Source of the DNA: Daphnia pulex
Lineage: Eukaryota > Arthropoda > Branchiopoda > Diplostraca > Daphniidae
Assembly: GCF_021134715.1 (NCBI RefSeq)
Contig: NC_060018.1
Location: 1,922,001-1,986,000, forward strand
Direction of reading: 5' to 3'
Length of the DNA stretch: 64,000 bases
The stretch's first letter is position 1, and every line of letters begins with the position of its first letter. The notes under the pieces were generated by a model, which searched no databases, was not told the origin of the DNA, and saw nothing but the letters and a program-made list of their open reading frames with translations. This document shows positions 14,940-25,173 of this stretch, in pieces. The translations under genes and the position numbers were made by a program.

Positions 14940-15600
14940 TAGTTATTTGATGACTTTGTTCCTCATAGTAATTGAGCTATTATTTTTTATTAACAGCCTG
15001 GTGAAGTCTGAGCTTCATTGCAGAATGCAGTTAAATGTGCACATAGATTTGTTGCATCCAGCTGCAGTAATTATGTCAACTTTTTAACCCTAAGTTTACA
15101 CATTCAGTTATTTGATGGTTTGTTTCTGATAGTAATTGAGGTTTTTTTTTCTATTAATAGCTTGGAGAAGTCTGAGCTTCTTCAATGAAGTCCAATGTGC
15201 GCATGGATTTGTTGCAGCCAGCTGGCGCAAGGTGTTCCTCTTGCAGGCTTGTTACCTGTACCGGTTATAGCTTTCGCTCACATGCAGAAAAACTTCAGAA
15301 CAAACTAAAATAATTAAAGTGATCAACTTTTTTTTTACAGAAAGGCTACACATTTATCTTGTTGATGAATAGCTCTTTGCTATCTGAATTTTCAGTTAAG
15401 ACTTAAAAGATTGACAACTGTTTTGATTTCCTTGTAATATTTGTAAAAGTGATTCTTAGCAATTGTTTGGTTTAAACTATGCTTCTGTCATTTTTTTTCT
15501 GTAAGATTACTTTGTTTTCTCATAGTAATTGAGTTCTTTTTTTTTGCAGTCCAATGTACACATGAACTTGGTGCAGCCAGCTGGTGAATGGTGTGGACGT
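14940..15600. repeat. Degenerate tandem repeat with three recognisable units
   Basis: TAGTAATTGAG recurs at 14966, 15130 and 15523. The first two are followed by a pyrimidine run, a GTCTGAGCTTC block (15006 and 15170) and a TTGTTGCA-CCAGCTG block; the third keeps only the TGCAGTCCAATGT and GTGCAGCCAGCTGG parts. Pyrimidine tracts ending in TGCAG or TAG before the shared block look like splice acceptors. This could be a duplicated non-coding exon plus flanks. No open frame is shared between units. Confidence 0.5.
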
Positions 15601-18300
15601 GTGGTGACCTGTTGCATGCAGACTGTGGTGATTGTGTCGTTTGTTCATTTAACCTTAACCTTATTGGACCGTCCAGTCGTTCGTTTATCCTAAGAAATTT
15701 GTCGCTTGTTACTAGGTGTGTAAATTGTGTCCACCAGTTGGCGGAGTGTCTGTTCGTGAGTGCGTGACGAAATTCCGCCATTTGTTTTTGAGACGGCTGA
15801 ATCGAAGTAAACAATGCTTGAGCAAGTAAGTGAATCGTAAGAGTTTTGGCATTTCGAAAAGTCCATTTTCTAATCTACTTTAATTCATTTTGCAAAAGCA
15901 TATGTCGAAGATCTTGCCTTTCTCCAAGTGGTTGCTGCCGTGCCATGAAGATGCGTCGTTGAGAGGGTCTCTACTATATTGCAATACAAAAATGTGATGG
16001 AAACAAAAAATCTTAAAATGGTAATAATGTAATTGTAAGATAAATCAAGTATTTGTTCTTGATGTCGGAAACAAGTGACAATATCATGCTTCTAAATAGA
16101 GCTTTTGTGGAAAGTTCTTGTAAAGAGTTGTAAATTTTGTTTGATGAAACAGAACATAAATTCCCTTCGTTCTTACAAACTTGAAATGAATTCTTCATGA
16201 TGTGATGATCTTTGATCATCTTGATTTCTTTTACTCTAGTTTAGTGTACATTTCAAGTAAATAATTATTGGTATCTTTTTTGTCACATTACGAAATGTTA
16301 TTGGTTTATTAATTTTCCTGTGCTTTGTAGGTTTCCATTGTCAGTTTGATGTTTGAGCTGCCTATGGTGTTGCTGTTTGGTGTACAGTGGTTTTGCAGTC
16401 ATTTTCCAGTTGAGAGATGCGCTGAAATGGAGTTTGTGTAAATTTGCAGTTCAACATAATACTTGATTGTGTCGTTTGCCTATGTTGGTGTCCATGCTGT
16501 ATATGCAGTGTTGTATAGCCTGATGGCTGTCGGGCTTATTTTATCGGCTGTTTTCTGTCGATATGTCTTCTCTTGCTACCTGTACCGGCGTTGAGGTAAT
16601 GCTTGATGTACAGTCTCATTTAATAATTGTCTTTAAGTTAATATCTCCGTTTCCATTTCAGTTGATTCGTTAGCCGCCGTTCCTTCGACTTGATTCACCG
16701 GTGAAACTAAGAAGGCGTAGCTGAATTTCAAGATGGATCAATAAATTATGTAGATAAATTACAAGTGCATAATCTGGGCTCCCTACTTCAGTGCCCCCGT
16801 TTCCCTAACTAACCACTAACCAACGCCCGCCAGTGGTCACTCACTCGCTGCGACAACCAGGAGGAAGGGAGATGTTTGGTCGAACGGGGACTTGCAAGGC
16901 GCATGATTCGATGAAATCTGTTGAAGGGTCATGAGTCTAAGCCGGAAGTCTACTATGATGCATTGCTCTCTTAAAAACTGTTCCTCGGCTCCCTTCGCTC
17001 TTTTTCAGGTTTCTCTTAACCATGGCCGGGTAATCTCCCTGGTCGAGTCAGTCGAGTGTCTTCCCTTGCTTGACTGGCTGCAGTTTGAACCAGACGGTCT
17101 GTTAAAATAAGGATTTAAATCTAGAACAACGCTTCCAAGCGGCCCGGACCATCCTGAATCCTTTAGGGTTGCCATTCCATCCAGGCTTAAACGAGGGTAC
17201 GTAATTACACGTTAGTCAAATTGCTAAAGCTACAAATTCAATTGTTTGTATTACCCAGATGACGCGGAGGTGTTGCCCATTGAGGGGTTTTGGTGACAAG
17301 GAGTCAATGAACGAAACGCTAAACCAAATAAAAAAAATATTAAAAAAGGTAATGCTAGATACGACATGAAGCTTTTGCTTTCGTAGAGAATAATGTGTAT
17401 TTGTGTGTAACCAACGATCCTTTATATATCCGAGCCGAGTCCTTTCCATCTATTCGGTGTGAAGAGAAAAACCCGAATTTAAACACATTTTACTGCTTAG
17501 CAACGAAAACAAAGCGAGTGTCAAAACATCGTTTTACTTGCGCATACTTTATTGCGGTAGAAACGCGTTGATCATGTAACAGGGTAAATTTTTTCCCTTT
17601 TGTTCATGCAGCACCAAACGACACGCGATAGGTTCCGGCGGTCATCAACTATTCAAGATGGTAGACCTGTCGATGTAAAAGACAGGGTAAGGATAACTCC
17701 TGTAAATGTTATTCATTTATGTTAAAAGCTGCTAGTAGGATCGCATGGTTGAATCTGCGGTTACAAAATCCATAGGCCTAGAGTTCAGGTATTGTCAATC
17801 AATCATTCGATCTGTGCTTTAGATTCTCCTAAATCATTTGTGGAAATACGATTTTTTTTCCCCGCTTCTCCTGGATGGTTATTTAGCATCATTTAAGTTC
17901 ATTTTTGAGTTAGCGTTGTGAACGTAGCGGACGAACTCTGACAGTCTATCGATTTTTAGCAATTTCGTCAAATTTCCTATTTTATTAATTTTATTCAACC
18001 GTTTTATGAGTAGCTTCGATTTGTATTTCTTTTTTTAAATTAATAATTTACCTTTTTTTAAATCTCTATTTTGAGATTTTTTCCTCCGGTTGCAGGTACA
18101 AGGGTTATGTGTTTGAAACTTAGATAAGGTTGCAGTAGAATATTTTCAAAAAAGCCAATTGTTCAAACGGTTCGAAATTGAAGATTTATTCATTCACTGA
18201 ATAAATGAGTCAAATGACTCAAATGTCAATTGGTATAAAGTGACTAAAGTTTAAGCCATTATCATTTATGATTTAATATTTATGTTGATATTGGATTTTG
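15601..18300. other. Region without a recognisable gene
   Basis: Scattered exon-like blocks occur but none encodes a known protein. For example, one block is preceded by TTCATGCAG near 17610 and followed by CAGG|GTAAGG near 17690. A short ATG frame with a GTAAGT donor lies at about 15813-15828. These could be non-coding exons or 5' UTR pieces of the repeat-protein genes that follow. Evidence is weak. Confidence 0.3.
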
Positions 18301-18685
18301 TAGACCCATCCCCAGCAACGTCAACCTGCAGAAAGAAAAAGGCCAGTTTCTATGGCCTTCAGACTCGAAGATCGCGGAGATAATTACGTAAAACTGGCAT
18401 GGGGTGGCGTAGAGGTTGGGTGAGAATGACACGTTTTTCAACATTATCAAGCAGGTAGAATAGCCGCAAGGGTAAGCTATTTGCTATTTTTTGTATTCAT
18501 TTTGATATTTTGGTTTTTGTAGACCCATCCCCGGCAAAGTCACCTGCAGAAGGAAAGGCCAGTTTGCATTTCAATTGAAGGTCATGGAGATCATTACATA
18601 AAAGGTGTTATGTAGTGGTGTAGAGGTTGGGTGAGAAAGGGACGTTTTGCATCATTATCAAAAAGGTAAAAAAGCCGCAAGGCAT
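18301..18685 (+). repeat. Tandem duplication (period about 219 bp) upstream of the YYT-repeat gene array
   Basis: A block starting TAGACCCATCCCC at 18301 recurs at 18520. Both copies contain CCTGCAGAA, GGCCAGTTT, GTAGAGGTTGGGTGAGAA and AACATTATCAA- or GCATTATCAA-like segments, and both end near GCCGCAAGG. Divergence is moderate and no frame is conserved. It sits immediately 5' of the TATA box of YYT copy A, so it is probably duplicated promoter or 5' flanking sequence. Confidence 0.65.
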
Positions 18686-18709
18686 AAGAGGAGGGGTGAG
18701 AAAAAGTCG

Positions 18710-18717
18710 TATAAAAG
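18710..18717 (+). promoter_or_regulatory. TATA box of YYT-repeat gene copy A
   Basis: TATAAAAG lies about 95 bp before the ATG of copy A. It is followed about 25 bp later by an initiator-like GATCAGTCGAG. The downstream leader, but not the TATA box, recurs in copy B, so this is the only copy with a recognisable core promoter. Confidence 0.55.
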
Positions 18718-18805
18718 GCGAGAGAAAATTTGACAGGGATCAGTCGAGCGAGTATCTCCGACACGGCAACAGCTGCATTCTTCGTCGTAATATCAGTTCG
18801 TTATC

Positions 18806-18960
18806 ATGGGTAATTTTGAGTCGGAAATCTATTCTATCTTTGTTGTTAGTTGTTCATACGACTAGTTACATTCGAAAAATAATTTCCAATTGTTTATTGC
18901 ATAGTTAATTATGGTGTTGTGTTGCTGTTGGGTGTCGTATCGTTGATGTCGACCACGAGA
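18806..18960 (+). pseudogene. YYT-repeat secreted protein gene, copy A (truncated 5' part)
   Basis: ATG-G at 18806-18809 is followed by a GTAATT donor. The acceptor CATAG opens exon 2 at 18905, which encodes a good signal peptide (VNYGVVLLLGVVSLMSTT). The exon then runs into GAGAGAAAA leader sequence identical in layout to that upstream of copy A's own first exon. Copy A therefore has promoter, start codon and signal peptide, but its repeat-coding body is replaced by the leader of copy B. The truncation suggests unequal crossing-over. The frame stays open to about 19173, so a short secreted product cannot be excluded. Confidence 0.6.
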
Positions 18961-19560
18961 GAAAATCTAACAGAAGGAAAGAGAAAGGGCAACAGAAGTC
19001 AATCGAGTGAGCATCTCCGACCCGGCAACAACTGCATTCTTCGTCGCATCATCAGGTCGCAATTACGGGTAAATAAATATTCTGTATTTCTTCGTGGAAT
19101 TTTGTATCAATTTCTATTTTTTCTATCTGATAATCTGTCCGTTATTGTTGAATATTTAATATTGTCTAGTTAACTATTCCGTCGTGCTGTTATTGGTTGT
19201 TGTATCATCGATGGCTGGGTCGACCACTGGTGTACTGATGTCTCCTGGATAAGGCGGATACCAAACTGCAACGCTGCCGCCCTACTACACAACAACATAC
19301 GCAACGACCAGTTACTACACCGAGGTTGCACTGTTGGGTTTACAGTTAAATCACCAAGGATCGAGATTATTACACCACAACTTGTGCTGCTCCTCGAGCT
19401 ACACTACCAAAGCGCTAGAGTACTACACCGAGGCACCTACTGAGACTACGCAACTACGTATGCTGCCCCAACCTACGACACCGAGGCTCCAGCTTATTAC
19501 ATTACCAAAGCTGTCGAATTCTACACTGGATCTCCCAAGTACGACAGAAATCACCAACAC
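18961..19560 (+). pseudogene. YYT-repeat secreted protein gene, copy B (decayed)
   Basis: The leader (ATCTCCGACCCGGCAAC) matches copy A. The start codon position reads ACGG in place of ATGG before the GTAAAT donor. Exon 2 (from about 19172) keeps the signal peptide frame (VNYSVVLLLVVVSSMAGSTT) but hits TAA where copy C reads the Tyr of GYGGY. Y/T-rich repeat fragments (PPYYTTTYA, YYTEV, YYTEAPTE) continue in shifting frames to about 19560, where AIFM1-like sequence begins. Lost start, in-frame stop and frameshifts mark a pseudogene. Confidence 0.65.
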
Positions 19561-20810
19561 GGCAGCCCCGAAGTTTCGAATAAACTTCGTTTCAAACAGT
19601 GGAACGGCAAAGAGTGAAGGTGAGTTCTCTATTATTGTAATTTTGTGCAACATGTATTAATGACTTGTTTTCCTTCCTTGTCTGTCTTTCGAACAAGACA
19701 AATTCGACTGCAATCGCGTCGAATTGAATAGCAACGATAACACATTCGTACGTATACACCGCGCCGTTAAACTTGACATTGTCGGTCGGAAAGCCAAACT
19801 TAACGATGGCGGTACCATCACATACGACAAGTGCTTTATTGTCACAGGTAAACAGTTTATGCCAAACGAAATTTGTCTTTAAAAGTCTCAAATGATAACA
19901 CCTTTTGAATGTTGAATAACTTTGATAATCTTCCTGCTCGATAGTGTCTTAAGAGCCTATTTAAACTGCTAACAATTTATTTCTGTGAATTAGTTCTACG
20001 AATAGAATTAGTTCTACGAATTCCTCTAAAAATGGCCTTTATTTTCTTGTTAGTTGGTAAACGAAAATCTTTTCCAATCCCTGAGCGGTGCCCTTAAAGA
20101 TGCCCACGAGCACGTAGCGCTGTTCCGCAACATCGATGGCGGTAACATAGGTCGAGTTCTCCGTTCTCCTAAATATTTGAGCCAATCGACAACCGAGAAG
20201 GGGAAAGTGGAAAGTGTTAATGTGTTGCCCAAAGCTTATGTTGAGGCTGCAACTTTGGAAGACGACGAGGTCGCATTGACCTTAAACGATGGTTAAAAGG
20301 TAAACTGTTATTTCAGTACATGTTTTAGCGATTTCAATTAAAACCTAGAATTCATTTCAGCAGATTCTAACTATGTCGTCGCTGTTGTCGGTTTCAACGC
20401 AAACACGGATTTGGCTGTCGCTTCTTGTTTGGAAATAGATTCCAATTTTGGTGGTTATCGAGTCAATACCGAGCTCGAAGCACGATCGGCCGTCTGGCTG
20501 GTAAGAATCCTTGAACATTTTATTTCATATTAATTTTATTGCTTAAAACTTATTGTAAATTTAGTGCTTAAAACTTGACCAACAATGACTGCTCTGATGT
20601 TGTTGTTAGATAGTAAGTTCTTGTTAAATTAGATTTTAATTACTGGGTTTGCACTTTATTTTTTATTAGGCCGGACTCCGGAGATGCTGCCTTCTTTTGT
20701 GATATCAAATTGGGTCGTCGTCGTAGGGAATATCATCACTTTGCTGTTGTATCAGGGTGATTGGCTGGAGAGAACAATACTGGCAAGGAAACATGGATGA
20801 ACAACTGCAG
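19561..20810 (+). pseudogene. AIFM1 (apoptosis-inducing factor 1)-derived fragment, broken
   Basis: Five pieces match the central part of mitochondrial AIF flavoproteins in order, with introns between them. They are LRFKQWNGKE (to 19619); IVGRKAKLNDGGTITYDK (19698-19847); NIGRVLRSPKYLSQSTTEKG within 20054-20299; VVAVVGFNANTDLA plus LEIDSNFGGYRVNTELEAR (20361-20500); and DAAFFCDIKLGRRRREYHH plus LAGENNTG (20670 to about 20793). In-frame stops are TGA at 19615, TAA at 20294 and TGA at 20758. The first and last replace Arg of the family (GKERS, SGRLAGEN), as CGA-to-TGA changes would. The NADH-fold start (around GGGFLGSELA in human), the N-terminal FAD motif and the C-terminus are missing. It is a duplicated, intron-containing relic, not a retrocopy. 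Confidence 0.85.
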
Positions 20811-21840
20811 TGTACTCTTCCCAAGTGCATTCTTCTTCGTATTATCAGTACGCAATCGGGTAAATATTCTGTTTTATGGAGTTTGTGTCAATTATTTGTT
20901 TTTTATCTGTTTATGTACCATAATGAATATTAATGTTCAAATTATTTACCGCATAGTTGATGATGGTGTCGTGCTGTTGCCGTTTGTCGTATCGTTGAAG
21001 GCTGGGTCGATCACTGATGTACCAATGTCTCCTGGGTATGGTGGATACCAAAGCACCACACCGCTGCCTTACTACACAACGACAACATTCGCACCAACCG
21101 GTTACTACACTGAGGCTCACAATTACTACATCACCAAGGCTCCAGAATATTACACCGCAGATAACGCTTCCCCGAGCTACATCATCAAAGATCCTGAGTA
21201 CTACACCGAGGCTCCCAAGTGCTACACCACCAAGTCACCGGAGTACTACACGTATGTTGCCCCAGCTTACTACACCGAGGTTTCCAAGAATTATTTAGTT
21301 CCTAGCTACTACACCGAGGCTCCAACTTATTACACCACCAAAGCGGTTGAATACTACACCGAGACACCCAATTACTACACCACCAAGGCTCCAGAGTATT
21401 ACACCACAACTTGTGCTACCCCGAGCCACTACACCGAAGCCCCGAAGTATTACTCTGCCCTAAGCTACACAACTGCAACTGAGGCGACCAAGTACTACGC
21501 AGCCCCAACTTACTACACAGCGGTTGCTCCTTCGTACTACGTTGAATTGGAATACTACACCTAGGCTTCAGTTTACTACACCACAACCTACGCTACACCT
21601 AGATACTACACCGAGGCCCTTATGTACTACACTACCAAGGCACCTGAGTATTATAACACTACTTACGCTGCTCCGACCAACTACACCGAAGCTCCGAAGT
21701 ATTACTCTATCCCGAGTTGCAACACCACTAAGGCACCTGAATATTACACCACACCTTCCGCTTCTCCAACTTACTACAGGGACGTCCCTAAATATTATAA
21801 CTATGTTCAGATATGTCGGTCATATCTTAATAGTTACTAG
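20811..21840 (+). pseudogene. YYT-repeat secreted protein gene, copy C (long repeat, one internal stop)
   Basis: Leader sequence with TTCTTCGTATTATCAG fuses directly to the end of the AIFM1 fragment. The ATGG of copy A reads ATCGG here, before a GTAAAT donor. Exon 2 (from 20957) encodes VVLLPFVVSLKAGSITD, MSPGYGGYQST and then about 25 Tyr-Tyr motifs of the pattern YYTTKAPEYYTE. The frame stops at TAG (21562-21564, in place of Glu of YYTEA) but continues in frame with the same repeat to 21840. The product would be a Tyr/Thr/Pro-rich secreted protein, perhaps an extracellular matrix or cuticle component. Function is unknown to me. The lost start and internal stop suggest decay, unless another ATG is used. 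Confidence 0.6.
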
Positions 21841-22390
21841 TCACTGGGAATTGTTGATCTTTAATAGGGAAATCAATTTTTTTTTAACCTGGGTGATCAT
21901 TGTGTACGACTTCTCTTGCCACCTAAAAGCCCTAAGACATTGCGACGTTTTCTTATATTTTTTGGATCTTTCCTATTTCGCATGTTGGAGGTGACTTATT
22001 GCTCTAGTCGCTCTGTATTCCGACATATTCTAGTGTTTGGACAAACTTCATTTACAGGGCAAGTAACGAAAGAGACATACTGTGGTGTTTACTAAAAATT
22101 TCTGATGTTACCAGCTGTTTTTAACATTAGTTGGGGTAACAAATGAGTTGCAGATAGTGTATGGTTTATCACAGAAGTTTATTTGAAGGGTTTGGAGTTG
22201 ATCAGTCTATTGCCTATAACTTATGTAAAACTTCAAAGTTGTAAAAAATATACAAATCTGAACTAAAAATTTTTTTTATTATAACTTATAAGACACAGCA
22301 AACAAAAACATTAAAAGGAATTGCTTTATTGTCCCACCTCCACCCACAATTCCACCACATTTTACAATCACATACATACATACACTTAAG
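21841..22390. other. AT-rich spacer between the repeat-gene array and the MITE
   Basis: No gene is recognised. The sequence loses YYT coding character after the stop at 21840 and becomes AT-rich. Confidence 0.5.
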
Positions 22391-22707
22391 TTAACCCGTT
22401 GGCTGCCACGCCATACAACCCGTAGGTTGTACTCTACTACTCTACGCGCCACGTCTGAAGGATCCGTGACCAAAGTGGGACTTGCCATTGCTGACAAGTC
22501 CGGGCTGACACGGTGACAGGAGAATCCATCACCGTATCGACAAGGGGAAAGTCCCTATAGTGCATTGCCTTATCAGGCGCCTTGCGGCAAGTTTTGGGCT
22601 GGTGCGACTTTCCGACCCCACGGCATGAAAACCACGAGACCGAACAGCGCACGCAGCCCGTGCTAAGGAGCTAGGGGAGGACAAAGGCGTGGCAGACAAC
22701 GGGTTAA
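22391..22707. mobile_element. piggyBac-type non-autonomous element (MITE)
   Basis: The element is bounded by TTAA at 22391-22394 and 22704-22707. Inside these, the left end reads CCCGTTGGCTGCCACGCC and the right end, reverse-complemented, reads CCCGTTGTCTGCCACGCC: 18 bp with one mismatch. TTAA target duplication plus termini starting CCC is the signature of the piggyBac superfamily. The roughly 309-bp interior is GC-richer than its surroundings. It has a short inner palindrome (ACAACCCGTAGGTTGT, about 22415-22430) and no transposase frame, so it must depend on an autonomous partner elsewhere. Confidence 0.85.
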
Positions 22708-22972
22708 CTAACACAAACACAAACATATTACCAACATCAAATGATGATCCGCGCTGACACTTTGGAGATACCGGCGACGTTATGGTGTCCATCTTCTCGA
22801 AATTTCCTCTGCATTACCTGAATAAAGAGAAATTCAATTCTTAATTACTGACAGGCCAATAAAAGTTACATAATACAGAAAGAAACAATAATCAGGTTTT
22901 TTAGCTCAAAGATTTAAATATGCAATTTTTTAAAGTTTAAATCAAGCTTGCAATGTTGAGAACTGTTAACAG

Positions 22973-23361
22973 AACAAAGCTCACTTGCTAGTCTTTTAAA
23001 AAAAATCCGGAAGTATACCGGAAGTAACCACTGCGCCTCAACCATTGAGCTGTCGTCAAAATAAACCACATATTCGTGATCCCCATGAAATTTGGGGTCG
23101 ATTAGGTAGGATTTAAACGAAATCCAAAATTTGGCCAAAATCGAGAATTTTCCTGAACTATAGTTCAGGAAAATTTTCGAAACCGGAAGTACGAATACGT
23201 AAAAAACAAAACATGAACTTTACCACAAATTTTACGAGGATCACGAATATGTGGTTCTTTCGTACGTCAGATGAATATTTACTAAACTACAGACTGAAAT
23301 GAGTAAACCGGAAGTAGAAATAAAAAATCAAATATCGAAAACCTAACAAGTGAGCTTTGTT
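22973..23361. mobile_element. Fold-back element with nested inverted repeats
   Basis: Three nested inverted pairs share one centre. Outer: AACAAAGCTCACTTG (22973-22987) against its perfect complement at 23347-23361. Middle: AACCACATATTCGTGATCC (23064-23082) against a perfect 19-bp complement at 23238-23256. Centre: AATTTTCCTGAACTA (23146-23160) directly abutting its complement (23161-23175), a 30-bp perfect palindrome. CCGGAAGTA recurs four times, twice in each half, in direct orientation. There is no coding frame. It could be a MITE or a hairpin-forming locus; I did not identify a target duplication. Confidence 0.65.
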
Positions 23362-25173
23362 GGGGGAATAGTTATCGTTAGTTATCACTAAATTCTTCAA
23401 CAAAATAACTGCCAATAAATGTTTAAAAAGATGTGCAAAGTAATGAAACTGACTGTTTTGACAGCTGCACATTTTCAAAAAGCCATCTAGCGTTAGAAAT
23501 AACAAACGTCCAAGTAAAACTTTGTTTGCGCGCAAAAAGGGCCTGATTTTGGAATTATTACACAGACACAGAGTTTAACGCAACTAGACTATTGGTAGAT
23601 AACCTAAGAAAATAAGCCAATTGTCCGGTACCTGGCCATAATCCCGAGGTAAGTAACTGCAGGTGTGTAACAGCAAAGGGTAGCGACCACGGAAGTTTTC
23701 CAACTCGTCGGTGAAGTAAGACAAGTTGTAGCAGCAAAAGCAGTGAAGCTAGATGAGTGTACGTCGGGAAGATGAGGATGGAGCAAAACTTGCTGGAAGT
23801 CTCTCTTCCGTCATGGACAAAGGTACGCATTGGCTAGGATCTATTACGTGCTCTGTAAAAAAAAATGTATTGCATTAATGAAAATATAACAGTTAATAAA
23901 GCATTTCAATCTTTACCTTAAGTAACAAGCTCACTGAAAGTTTCATGATAAAAAACCGTAAAAATGGAAATCACAGCAACCAACAGCCTTACTCCTCAGG
24001 TTTAGGTAAATTTCCTGATGCTAAAGAAAGTGTCATTATGAAGTATTGCAGTAGCGTGGTGATAGGTTATATTGATGCTTACCTTTATCATATGGGTGAA
24101 TGGTGATGAATTTAGTGTGGCATTTGACGTGGTGTGGTTGGTAGCAGTAATGGGGAATTACCTTGTCTCCGCACATTTGTATTCCACGATATGTGAGCTT
24201 CACACATGAGTTTTAGGCTTTTGACAACATGATGGGTCTATTGGAGGGAAAGTGACTGAGCGCTAAGTCAACTTTTTGGAATGACTGACAGTATGCAGCT
24301 AAAATTTGAAGAAATAAGTTGGTACAGCATAAAAATAAGAAAATTAGGTCAAGATGAACCTACATATGATACGAAGTTCAATTTGGTATATGAAATCACA
24401 GGAATATAAGTATTAATAAGCATCCAATTGTTTCGCCCATTTTGCCTCGTTTCACGATGTAACAAAAACAAAGGCGACACTAGCGACATCTGGTAATGAG
24501 TTTTGAAGTTGGTTGCACAGTCGCAGCTCAAATTATCGGAGTTCTACTGTCGAGCACTGGAGTTCTATTGTCGGGTATTTTTAATAATATTGAAACCAAC
24601 TAAGGATTCAAAACTTCTTTAACTATGACAAAATGTTCAGCTTAACGACTAATTTTGAAAGCGATTAAAACAAACTTGTGATAACCAGATCCGAGATGGT
24701 GAGATCGACCTGACTAGTCTACAGAATCTCTATGTTTAACAAATCACGCCACCTTCTTACCTTTATTGATGCACCGGTTTCGGTAGACTGTCTTTTTACG
24801 TAGATTTTTTATGCAGAAAGAAGAATCAGAAAGCAAGAACATGATAAAGATAAGTTGTCTGGGATTTGAGTTATAGACTTTCTTTATCGTCACCGGCTAC
24901 AAAATTCGACCGGGCTGATGAAAAATCACAAATGGACCGTGTGGTAGGGAACGTACTGGCGCGCTATCAGAGACCAGGTTGCGATCTTTTCGGAATCGAC
25001 ATGCCGTGTAATTAAAAGCAGCCAATATTCGCTCAATTGTACCTTGACTCTGGAATTGCCTTATTATTACAACAATCACTACGGTACTTAATTAACATTT
25101 TTTTTAATCATAGGAAAAAAAATGCATTATGCCTTAAAGGAATTGTAATTTTTGACGTCGTTTTCCAAAGTAA
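23362..25173. other. Region without a recognisable gene
   Basis: This is 1.8 kb between the fold-back element and the 3' end of SRD5A3 (-). Short open frames on both strands show no family resemblance or splice-supported continuation. The right end holds the SRD5A3 3' UTR. Confidence 0.4.
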
